This document shows, one piece after another, positions 37,037 through 48,200 of a DNA stretch of 64,000 nt (its first letter is position 1; every line of letters begins with the position of its first letter). The notes below the pieces were generated by a model. That model was not told where the DNA came from, did not search any database, and saw nothing but the letters and a program-made list of their open reading frames with translations. Source of the DNA: Tubulanus polymorphus (lineage: Eukaryota; Nemertea; Palaeonemertea; Tubulaniformes; Tubulanidae); NCBI RefSeq assembly GCF_964204645.1, contig NC_134026.1, positions 30,690,650 to 30,754,649 on the forward strand, in the 5' to 3' direction. The position numbers and the translations under genes are program-made.

Positions 37037-39237
37037 ATGGTGAGTCTAACGCATTCTAGTACAATTTCTTATATCAATATGTTTGAACATTTGTAAAGAT
37101 GTAATTTAGTAATTGGATGAAGCAGCGATTTCTCTCATTTCGGCGATAAAATATCGCGCCGGTTTGTACAATATGGAGATAGTCTGTGTTTATACCGCTT
37201 AATCGTATATGCGATATATATTTCAGAAACCGTTAATGTTACACGGTCACGAGCGATCTATAACTCAAATCAAATACAGCAGAGAAGGAGATTTACTGTT
37301 TTCATGCGCGAAAGATCAGAAGCCTAATGTTTGGTACGCTCTTAATGGTGAGCGTTTAGGTACATTCGACGGTCATGGTGGTGCTGTTTGGTGTCTAGAT
37401 GTCAACTGTATCCTTTGCTTCCGCGCAGAAAACCCGTTATCGCTGCATTGCAGCTATATTTAGAAGATTTTTGTTTCTATCTTTAACTATAAATTCTCAG
37501 GGGACACGACGAGATTTATGTCCGGTTCAGCTGATAATACGTGTAGAATATGGGATTGCGAAACTGGTAAGACTGAACATCAGAGAGTTTATCATTCTTT
37601 ATTCTCTTTGGAGAATCGGTGAATTTAGCTGCAGGTGTCATCCCAAAATATTTATATATCACTAACTTTACCCTAGTGACATCGCCCTCTAACCCTTACC
37701 TTTTGATGTTACGGTTTACCCTCTCAACTGCAGTCTTCAATGAATCGTGAATCTCTTTAAAATTCTCTCGATTCAGGTAAAAATCTGGGTGTATTAAATA
37801 CAAAAACAGCTGTGAGGTCGTGTGGATTCTCATACAGCGGGAAAATGTTAATGTACACGACTGATAAAACTATGGGTCACCCGTGTGAAATACATCTATT
37901 CGACACTGAAGATGCTTATCAAGTTGGTAAGTAGATTCTCGAGGGTGAAGAGTTTATCTGCGACGACTAGAATCAGACTTAGACGAATGTTGTGTGAATA
38001 TTTCAGACGCTGGTCGACCGTTTATGGCAATTCCGATGTCGAACACGAACACTAAAGTAACTTGCGCTGTTTGGGGACCTTTAGACGAAATGATCATTAC
38101 TGGACATGAAAATGGAGAACTGTGTCAGTGGGATGTGAAGGTGCGTGAAATATTTAGAGTATTTCAACATCTATTTGAATTCACATGGATCTAATTAATA
38201 TGTTTGTTTTCTTCTAGACCGGTAAAAATATCTACACAATCAAAGAACATTCAAAACAAATAAATGATATACAGTTGTCTAAAGATGGAACGATGATGAT
38301 TACGGCTTCAAAAGATACAACAGCAAAAGTAAGTGATCTAGATAATGACAGTATTTGCTGTGATTGAATCCCGTCTCAAACAAAGATAAACTGAATGATG
38401 ACATTTTGATGTGTTTTTGATGTGTTTTTGTAGTTGTTCGATGTATCAACTTTAGAACACATGAAAACGTATAAAACAGAACGACCTGTAAATTCAGCAG
38501 CAATTTCACCAATTGATGAACACGTAAGTGACACACTGACTCTCATAGATTTAGGGAGTGTCTGGATAACCTCTGAATAGCTGTAAAAATATGTCATCTA
38601 TTTATTTCAGGTTGTACTGGGCGGAGGTCAAGAGGCCATGGAAGTAACGACCACTTCAACTCGTATAGGAAAATTCGACGCTAGGTTCTTTCATTTGGTA
38701 TTTGAAGAAGAGTTTGGACGAGTGAAAGGTCATTTCGGTCCAATTAACAGTATAGCTTTTCAACCTGATGGTAAAGGGTAAGTTGAGGAGTGCTATCACT
38801 TTATTGGAACCTCCTTACAACTTCATATAACAGTTCTATTGCTAGTAAGAGTTTCTTGTCAAGTAAGATTAGTTTATCGCGCAGTGTATCATTAGTTACT
38901 AATATTTCACTTTGTTTGACAGATGCCGTCATTTTTCAAGAGAGATAATTACTAATTACATCAATACACCGCAGTGCGGTGTACTAGCAAAATCTACCAC
39001 TGATTTATACACTGCAGTGCGGTGTAGACGCACTGAAAGGGTTAACAAACTATCGGTGGTTATAACAAACAGATTTTATTCAGTTCATTGTAACGAGGTT
39101 CCACTATGATACATGTTTAAGAAGGTTGCAGCATATGTTGATGTTTATATTACAGATATAGTAGCGGTGGTGAGGATGGTTACGTAAGATGTCAAAGTTT
39201 TGATTCGGATTATTTTGACTTCGAACTCGAGTGTTAG
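37037..39237 (+). CDS. EIF3I: Eukaryotic translation initiation factor 3 subunit I
   Basis: A WD40 subunit of eIF3, which helps load mRNA and the initiator complex onto the 40S subunit in the cytoplasm. Nine coding exons: 37037-37039, 37227-37407, 37501-37566, 37777-37926, 38007-38140, 38218-38328, 38434-38523, 38611-38777, 39156-39237, all GT-AG and in frame, giving 327 aa (human 325). The first coding exon is the ATG alone. It begins [21 protein letters not shown]; blade motifs include [19 protein letters not shown]-like [24 protein letters not shown] and [15 protein letters not shown]. The C-terminus [19 protein letters not shown] matches the family. Intron 8 contains an inverted-repeat fragment with a TTAA end. 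It is head-to-head with RIOK1 and tail-to-tail with the C8orf74 homologue. Confidence 0.97.
38965..39045. repeat. Palindromes and solo TTAA element end in EIF3I intron 8
   Basis: TACACCGCA-G-TGCGGTGTA (38965-38983) is a perfect palindrome, and 39008-39026 is a near copy. The block ends CGCACTGAAAGGGTTAAC, so TTAA is at 39042-39045, like the ends of the element at 39810-40393. I find no matching left end, so it is probably a truncated relative. Confidence 0.5.
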
Positions 39238-39300
39238 CAGTTTAACGGAGAACACGCTTTATAACAGAAACCAGTGCTAAAAAACATTCAAACATCATCT

Positions 39301-39324
39301 AGTGTCGATATCATCATCGACACT
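39301..39324 (+). other. Hairpin in the EIF3I 3' UTR
   Basis: AGTGTCGAT and ATCGACACT form a perfect 9-bp stem around loop ATCATC. It lies 64 nt after the stop codon and 23 nt before the poly(A) hexamer. Its role is unknown. Confidence 0.5.
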
Positions 39325-39346
39325 ACATTACTACGAGAATGAAGAT

Positions 39347-39352
39347 AATAAA
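39347..39352 (+). terminator. EIF3I poly(A) signal
   Basis: AATAAA 110 nt after the EIF3I stop codon. Cleavage is expected near 39365-39380, inside the 3' end of the opposing gene. Confidence 0.7.
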
Positions 39353-39378
39353 ATATTACTGGAAATTTAAACAACGCT

Positions 39379-39384
39379 TTTATT
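39379..39384 (-). terminator. C8orf74-homologue poly(A) signal
   Basis: AATAAA on the minus strand, 184 nt after the stop codon. It faces the EIF3I signal 26 bp away, so the two transcripts should end within a few tens of bases of each other or overlap slightly. Confidence 0.7.
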
Positions 39385-39567
39385 TATATGTTTAAAAGTA
39401 ACGAAACAACTGTTTAGATTACGGTAAATACCGGTGATATGTAAGTACAGTAGACTTCGCTAGCGCGGGATGATTTTCTCTGAGGCAGACTGTGACAATA
39501 GGTCTTTGAAACAATCGGTCATCTCCGCGGTAAGCGCAGTCAGCGCAGTCTACTACTGTAATATGTA

Positions 39568-41719
39568 TTAGTTCTTTCTGCTACGAGCAGATTTTGGTGA
39601 CTTGCTGCGGTCGGTCTTCTGAACTTTTAAGCTGTTATTTCTGGAGCCTTTCGGTGATTTCGGTGATTTAGCATCTTTACGAGCAGATGTCAACTTCTGC
39701 GCTTCATTCAGTTTGTATCTGGGTGGAGGACCTAGAAAGAATCAACGCAATCATTAAAAAACAAAATACCCGGAAAACAAACAATCCTTGAGCTGAATAC
39801 ATTTATTCTTTAACCCTTTCGCTGCGTACACGCTTGCACCGCCCCCTACGTAAGGTATTTTCCGAAAAATTCGATTTTTTTCAAATTGTTTTTAACCCCG
39901 ATTTTTCGCGTTTTTATCGAAGATTATGATGTTATTTAGTGAAAATCAGTAAAAAATCATACCAACAGCCTTTTCTGTAGGGGGGGGGCGTGTTGGGGGG
40001 GGGGTCAGGATGGGTTAAAAATTTTTTTTTTTCAGTTTTTCACCCAAGTGCCTATCTCAGTCTTTGGTGATTGATGCTACGGTGTGGATGAAAGAAATTC
40101 AATTGATATGGGATATCCTTTTCCGCTGGTAGAGGTACGTAAGTGGGGAGCCATCTCAATCCCGCGCAAATTACCATGTGCTCAACAGGCTGACAGCACC
40201 AACTACTGACGCATTTTCGCCATCTGTTGTTTAGAAAGCTAACTATCTTGTCTTACATGCGTTTCCATACTGTTTGCTGTGTACGCGTTCGAGTTATAAA
40301 TCAATAGGTGCATGACGTTTCTACAACGTCATACGCACAGCAAGTGTCACTCATATGACGTTTCCAAAACGTCACACGTAGCGAAAGGGTTAATAGCAAA
40401 ATCGTCGATTAACTCGAAACAAAAAGCTTTGATCCAGTTCGACAGTTTTTTCTCTATATAAAATTAATTGTGGAACAGGTGGACAACATTCAACTGAATC
40501 GATTACCTAGTTCAGCCGGTCGAGGAACTAGTGTTCTCTCTAATTTATGCTCCAATTCATCCATACTCAATTCTATATTAGACTGAATGGTATGAAGAGT
40601 AGCGCCGATATAAGCTGATGTGACGCCCTTCACTATCTTTAATATATTCTATAAAGTAAACAAAAAAAATCATAAATATACAAAAACAACCGTACAATAT
40701 GAATTCCAAGGCAGTCTGTCGTTTTAACCACAATGAACTTGATTAGAAAATTTGTAACATGTGAGGGGCATGCGAGTTTGGGGTACCATAACTATTAAGG
40801 CAACTTTCTGATTCTGGGGTAAACAGAGTTTTCTGGAAGCGGAAACGATGTGTTTTTACCTCTTTATCTAAAGTTGTATTTTCATCAACTGCTGTTTGTG
40901 TTTTAATATCGTTAATAGTTTTGAAATCGTCCATTATAATCTTTTCACGTTCTGCGATCTTTTCGTTTCTATGAGTCTCGGCCGAACGATCGATTTCACT
41001 CAGTTTTTCGTCGTATTCCCAGATTTTAATTTCCTTCGCGTCTTTCAACGGTTCGATTTCACGTGGAGTCTCGATCAATAATCTATTATCGGATATCATT
41101 TGATCTTGCGCGTTGGTGAAACAATACTGGAACAGATTATAATGCGACATGAACGTCGCGAAGAATTGTTCCGAAAATATTTCCATATTTCGTAAAGAGA
41201 CTCGGGTCCCGTATTTCAACACTTTCTCATTGAATAACTTGAGGGCATCGGTTAAAGTTTGACCTAAAATATCGAAAAACAAGTGGGTTGAGGCTCTTAA
41301 TGTAGTCACACCTTACATTTGAAGGATTCCATACTTCTACAAAGTTCTGTAACTCACCAACTGTTTCTTCTTGCATTTCTTTGACTATTTGAAACACACA
41401 ACAAACTTCAAGCCAGGAAAATCCTTTCTTTACAGCAAACATCAAATGATCGTACAAATAGTCCAGTAATATAGATCGTAATAGGTTATCCTCTTCATCA
41501 AACGGCTCCCAATCGAGAACCTTCGAAGCGAGAAGATTTCTTCCTTCATTTCGATTCTTCTGTACGAATAAAATAAGAGCAATTATTACGAAATGGAATA
41601 ATAAGCACTTCAATATCGAATTATGGCTACCGGTGTAAGACTCGTCAACTGACCTGAGCTGCTATAAAAACCGCATCATCTTTCCTTAAAATGAGATTGT
41701 CAAAATTTTGGTCCGCCAT
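39568..41719 (-). CDS. Homologue of human C8orf74 (uncharacterised)
   Basis: Five coding exons in transcription order: 41719-41654, 41559-41358, 41263-40860, 40648-40507, 39731-39568; 325 aa, all borders GT-AG and in frame. Residues 36-80 (VLDWEPFDEEDNLLRSILLD, YLYDHLMFAVKKGFSWLEV) match the N-terminal block of human C8orf74, and the middle has the family's LFNEKVLKYGTR and FMSHYNLFQY segments. A charged, probably coiled-coil region follows (about 150-225). The C-terminus is basic with KSPKSPKG and KSPKSAR motifs, like the lysine-rich tail of the human protein. I know of no established molecular function. It shares a short promoter with the DOCK gene. Its fourth intron hosts a piggyBac-type element. 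Confidence 0.88.
39810..40393. repeat. Non-autonomous piggyBac-type element (TTAA ends)
   Basis: The left end is TTAACCCTTTCGCTGCGT (39810-39827) and the right end ACGTAGCGAAAGGGTTAA (40376-40393), matching at 17 of 18 positions as inverted repeats. TTAA at both outer borders is the target site typical of piggyBac transposons. The 584-bp interior has no transposase. It contains two TGACGTTT...AAACGTCA palindromes near the right end and two runs of nine or more G near 39980-40005. It sits in intron 4 of the C8orf74 homologue. Confidence 0.8.
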
Positions 41720-42211
41720 GTTGTTTACATTATTACCGTGGATACCAGCCGCGTTTTCTCTCAAGCTAACCGTCCGATCCATGAGTCCGAATTCCGCGGG
41801 CTTAAGATATCTATCAATAATCCGGTCACCATTGAGCGGTCACCATTGACGCCCATTTTCTTTTGAATCGCGACCTTTAAATTGATAATTTGATTCGACT
41901 CATTTACGAAAAACGATTCGATTTACTAAACCTTTTGTTTTCCGATACCGAATCAGATTCAATTTCGTAAAAGCGCCTATATGTCCATCTTCACCCGTCA
42001 AGGGATTCGAACCTACTACGCTAAAGCTGTTCGCCGATGGAAGCGAGTTCGGGAGTGATACCGGACCCCTGGCAAGCGAGGATGCTATATGTCGTGATAT
42101 ATTACTTACAGCTGCTACTCAACATATTACACTTCCTGGCTTATTTCCGGGTTAAAATTACTTCCGGGTTGGTAAAAAAATATCGTCGACGTCGAAATTG
42201 TGGAAGGAATT
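41720..42211. promoter_or_regulatory. Bidirectional C8orf74-homologue/DOCK promoter region
   Basis: The two start codons are 492 bp apart and diverge. Three ETS-type sites cluster 45-82 bp before the DOCK ATG: CACTTCCTGG at 42130-42139, ATTTCCGG at 42143-42150 and ACTTCCGG at 42160-42167. A single arm of the tRNA-half-like repeat (AGGGATTCGAACCTAC) lies near 42000. The C8orf74-homologue ATG lies in AACATGGCGGAC, which resembles a YY1 site overlapping the start. Confidence 0.55.
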
Positions 42212-45200
42212 ATGGCCAGTGGCCAGCGAGCATTCGCTCAAAAACTCAACAAGTAAGTTTCAAATGTAATTCTATATACATCAATGCTGTTTGTTGTCGA
42301 GTGTTTTTTGTTGAATGATGGAGAAGCACTTCTCCTCGGTGACTCACGATCCGTCCTGTCAAAAAGTTACTTCCTTGTTTGTTTTGATGACATTTGAAAT
42401 ATCTACTTTGGTCTTTCATCTTCGAATCAAATTTGTGCCTCTGATTTTTACCATCACCTCAAGATCTTACGTGTAACCCTTACTGGGAACATTGTATTGT
42501 ATAGGATACTTACTGTGTTAGTGTGTGTTTATAAATCCAGTGATGTCGCAGCAGTGCTGGAATGTGGGATGGGCTGATTTTACTCTCTGCTGTTTGATTA
42601 TTTCAGGCAAGGTGCTGCTGAAGTAAGACGTCAAGTCTCATCCGCGTATCTGAAAGACTCGTCTTACGCTAAAGAAATACCAAAAAGTATCAGTGGAGTC
42701 TCAATAGCCAGCAGTGTTAGTGTAAGTAATCAAAACATTAACAACAAATTTGTTGCCAAAACTATCAAAATCTTGTCGAGGATGCCTAGAAATTTCCCTT
42801 TATTATTTCCCTGACTCCCTTTTCTTGGCTTTTTCAAGATACTTTAATTTTGGGAAAAGATGCCCTGCGTGTTGGTCCCCTTCCCTCTTAAAATAACTCT
42901 AGATCTAGGCTGATACTGTTTGTTTTTATTGTTTTTTAGATTCCGTTATGCGACGTTGTAAAACCGTTAGACTATGAAGATTACATTCAACAGAATCAAG
43001 TGACAATTGATAAAGATCCGATGAAAGATCTGGTCGGATTTCCAGCTGATGATATCGAAGTGACTTTACTACCAAAACAATGTAGGACAATAGCTCCTAT
43101 AATTCCTGAGCGAGGGTCAGTAAAGTCTTATTTAGATTGAAGTTGAATCAATGCGTTGTAGATTTAAGATAAGAAGTAAGAGGTTTCTATTTACAGATAT
43201 GAGAATGATGTTCATGTTCGAGACTGTATTCACTGTTATACGGCTGATTACACAGTCGTCAATAGGCGCTATTTCAATCACAGCTCCAGTTATGCTGATT
43301 TCGATCGCGAGGATGAGAAAACCGAATTCCTCAAACAAATTCCGTCGCAAGAGTTTGAGATCGATAACGAATATGATTCCGAAGATGTAAGTAGTTAATT
43401 GATAATTCCTTCTTTAGCTACATACTTTTTCTCCTCATAAATCCAGAAAATGTTAATTTCGCAAAAATTCTAAGTCTTATTTTAATATTAAATAACGCAT
43501 TAAGAATAAAAAGAGTCGGAAATGTTTCCTGATCTTGTGGTTTATTAACATTTCGACTGTAACCTAATAGTCGTCTATTTATATATGTTTTGTTTCACAG
43601 GAAGATGATGAGAATCGTAAATCGACGATGGAAGATACTCCTCGAGGAAGTTGGGCGAGTAGTATATTCGATTTGAGGAACTCGCAAGCAGATCCTTTAC
43701 TTCCGAACTTGCTCGACAGAATACCGCCGGATAAAGTGGATCAGTACAACGCTGAAGAAAGACAAATGGAAAGACACAAAGAATTGTTTCCTTTGTTCCC
43801 ACCGCAGGATGAGGTAATGCTCTTTTTCATGTGAGTTTTGAAAAAAATAAATCAACGAAATAATGATTTTTTTTCTTTTTCTATCTTCAGGAAGAATGGG
43901 TAGAACGTAGGGTAATGGGAGAAGTTCCGCGAGAACATTTCGGACATAGGGTTTTAATCAAGTGTTTACAACTAAAGTAAGAACTTTATTTGTAAATAAA
44001 AACCCATTTGAGAAACGTTTTTTTCATGCGTAAAAATGTATTTATTTTATTGTAGACTCGAATTGGAAATTGAACCGATATTTGCTTCGATGGCATTATA
44101 CGATGCGAAGGAAAAGAAAAAGGTAAGAAATGACGATCATTGTTAACATTCTCATGGATGATTCATTATCTAATCATCGATATATCGATTCAATTTCAGA
44201 TATCGGAGAATTTCTATTTCGATATGAATCCTGAACACATTCGTAACATGATCGACGGACAAGTATCTTATTCAGATTTATCATCGCTGAGTAGATCAGC
44301 TATATTCAGTATTACATACCCTTCACCCGATATATTCATCGTCATCAAGGTTCCTATTTTTATACCTCGCATTTATTCAACAGCTGCAGATCTCAGTCGC
44401 CGATTGTATTTTCATCTCCGGAATTTTTTTTTTAAACAGTTGGAGAAGGTTTTACAGCAAGGTGATATCGGAGAATGCGCCGATCCATACATGAAAGATG
44501 ATAAGGTAAATCATAATTTTTCAAATCCTCACACAGAGTGGTCACTTACCCGGGCATCTGGGCAAAGTCGAGTCAGGGAAATGTGCGGGAGAATGTTGAG
44601 ATTACGCGTATAGTCAAACTGTTTCTGTCTATGTCTTACATATTTGACTGTGTTTGTTGATTGGATTGTGAACGATACAAATCAGAGAACAGTGGTCATC
44701 CTGTCATCCTGTCATCCTGTCACATTTGGCAAACAGAAATTTATATCTTTTTATTTATTTATCTATGTTAGAATCGAGAGAAAGTGAAAGCGAATGCTGA
44801 ATTGTTTTGCGAGAAGCTCGGTCGTTATCGGATGCCGTTCGCGTGGACCGCGGTGCACCTGTTTAACGTGGTTACAGGAACTGGAACGATGGAACGTGAA
44901 GCGAGCACAGAACGAGAACCAATCGCGACAAACAGTTTAGGTACGAATCAATTCGAATTTTAGTTCATGGAATCCGCAATTTTCATCTATAATAGACATG
45001 AATTATTATAAAGAAATTGACGATGATTTTGATTGTGAATTCAGATCGACGTTCGAGTTTGATAGAGAAACAACTGGAGAATTTCCGACGTAAAGGACGT
45101 TCAGATGAGTTTAATCATCGAGGTTCATTCGAGCGTTCTCGTAACGGTGGTTCCGATAAACGGAACAGTTGGCCCGCAGATGATTACAGTCAAATACTAG

Positions 45201-48200
45201 AATCATTCAGACCGGTTACAATAACAGTATCGAGTTTCTTTAAACAGGTTTGTCATCCATTAGAAACACAGTGAGAATATGTGTGTATTCTGATCGCTTC
45301 AATGAGTTGTCGATATATTTCAGGAAAGTGATAAATTAAGTGAAGAAGATTTGTACAAGTTTCTCGCAGATTTAAAGCGTCCGACATCGGTTCTTAAAAA
45401 GCTCAAATGCATCCCGGGTCAGTAATAAACCACGCATAGATTCTATTAGTCTATCAACATTTTCATTATCGCATTAAGTTTTCTGATATAATGATACAGT
45501 AATAAAACAGTAATTATATATTAACATAGAATCTTGTAATGATACAACAGGGAAAAATAGAAAATGTTAAAGCTTGTACTCTCGCCCACAGTCTTTATTG
45601 AGACGCTGATCTGATGTAATTGTAGGTATATTGAAGTTGGATATATCAGCAGCGGCAGAAAACCCGAAATACTGTTTAACTCCGGAGCTGTATAAAATTG
45701 ATCCGTATCCAAACGATGATAAAACACGACCGATTAAAGAAGTGATTGAGTTCGCGCCGCGTGAAGTTTACGAACCTTTCTCCACTTATAGGTATCTATA
45801 AACAGCAACGCTGAGCCCACAACACTATCCCTGATTCTCAGCCCTACAGCTATCTGAAGTTCCCTGATTCTCAACTCAGTCACAGCAGTCCCAATGTACC
45901 GAGTTCCCTGATACCTAGTAAAGTAGAGTCTATTGTATGTTGTTTTCTAATTCTATGGTTATATAATGTTTTAGGAATCTGTTTTATCTGTATCCCAAGT
46001 ACCTGAATTTTGCTAATCGCGCTGGATCAGCGAGGAACATCGCGGTGAAAGTACAATTCATGTGTGGTGAGGAGGAGCAGCACGCTATGAGGGTAAGTCA
46101 TTACAACGGATAATGCAATGATAGAACTATTCAGATATAGTAAATGATGATGTATTTGATTTCAGGTATTGTTCGGTAAATCAAGTTGTCCTGAATTCTG
46201 TAAAGAGTTGTACACACCTGTTCTCTACCATAACAAGTCAGTAATATACCGTATACAGCAAGTACAGTCAAACTCAGTGCAGTTGTTTCTCACATTACTG
46301 AAGTCATCTCTATTTTTTGGTCCCAATTTGTATTAACGCGTAAGCCATCATTTGGATAAGTCTGTAACATAGTGATTGAGTAACTTAAACGACTTGACCG
46401 AGTTTGATGATATTAAACAACGTCTTCTTAATGAAACTGTTATTTTCAACATCTATTAATTCATTATACAGGTCACCGGAATTCTATGAAGAAATGAAGA
46501 TTAAATTACCCGGATATTTAAACGACGGACATCACATACTGTTTACGTTTTATCACATCAGCTGTCAAAGAAAGATGGAAACCACGCCCACTGAACTCGT
46601 CATTGGCTACACCGTAAGTTCTACTTTTTGTAATTTCGAATTTGAATTGTCAATCAGAATATTCACGTTTCTAATCGTAGCATGTTTTCTACAGTGGTTA
46701 CCGGTGTTACAAGATGGCCGATTGTTCGTCGGTGAATTTACGTTACCGGTCTCGACGGAGAAACCACCTCCGAGTTATTCCGTCATTCATCCAGATCAGG
46801 TAAAACTACAATACAACTCTACAATAAACACTGTCAGTTCTGGGCGTATTATTCGCTATTGAGAGGTTTGAATTTTTGGCACCAATAATGAACATTATCA
46901 CAGTAAAAACATTAACAACTTTTGACTATGCTGCAGACAAACTGGCTCATGGACAGTTTGCTGTGTTCATTTAGTAGCAGAGAAAGTCTTCACTGTATAG
47001 AGGTGTTCATTGTTGAGAGGTTCCCTTATTTGGAAATAAATCAGAAGAGTTTGAAGTGAAAAGAGATGTTCAATCTTCCATTTACAGGTTGATAGTCATA
47101 GTATGAAGTGGGTTGATGGACGGAAGCCGATATTCACGGTATCAGTCGAGGCTGCATCCTCCATTCATACTCTAGATGTTAGCATCGATCGATTCTTATT
47201 ACTGTGTCACACAGCCGAGGAGTTTAAAGTTCCACCGCGACTCAGCGCTGAAACTTTCGAAGCCGAATTAAAGCTATCTATTAGTAACCTACTGCAGGCT
47301 GCAGGCGAACCACTCGTTCATTTCTTACATCTCATATTAGACAAGTTAATTCTGTTGATAGTCAGACCTCCTGTCATCGCCGGACAAGTCGGTGAGTTCT
47401 ACAATCATTTAGACGCACGAATTTATAATCAATAATCTATGATTAAACGAGATTCATTTTCATTTATTTCCAATAACATTTTCAATATAAGTTTCTAACA
47501 ATCTAGTAGCTTTTATATTCCGTCGAGAAACTTCTTTCAAATAGATAACGCATGTTTTCAAACGCATGAAATACGATTATATTTATTATTTGGAAATAGA
47601 TATCGTTGTAAGTATTTTAGTTATGTTATAATATCAATGCTGTTCTATCTGTTCTAAGGGCGTCTTCTAAAGAGTAAGTTTCACTAATTAACAACTTTTT
47701 ATTGATCACTATTGGTTACGGTGTCACTTCGCATCATGAAAAAATGTTCAATATTGCACAAATATCATGATACGTTACTTTTCATATGAATATTTCGAGA
47801 AGTTTAATGACGTCGTGATAGAGTGAAGTCGCCAACTCATTTTCTTTATTGCTTCGCTTATTTGTTATATACAGTTAAACCCACGATTAAGTCGTCATGG
47901 TTTCAGTCGTTTGTTACATTGACTGCTTACATTTGAATCACAAATACAAATCGCGACTCAAAAATAAAGATACCTTTTCTGATGTAACGACTTAACTGAT
48001 GACGATTTAACTGGGTTTGACTGGTTTATCTGAACCTTACAATCATTGAATACAAAATGCACACTTGTAGCATGGTGTATAAGCGTACTGGTATGCTTGT
48101 GTATATATGATTGGTATATTGTTCACATACAGTGTTTAAACACTGGATGATGCTCAGTTTTATGTATTATTAGGTATGCAGGGTTCTCGAGTAATGTTGT

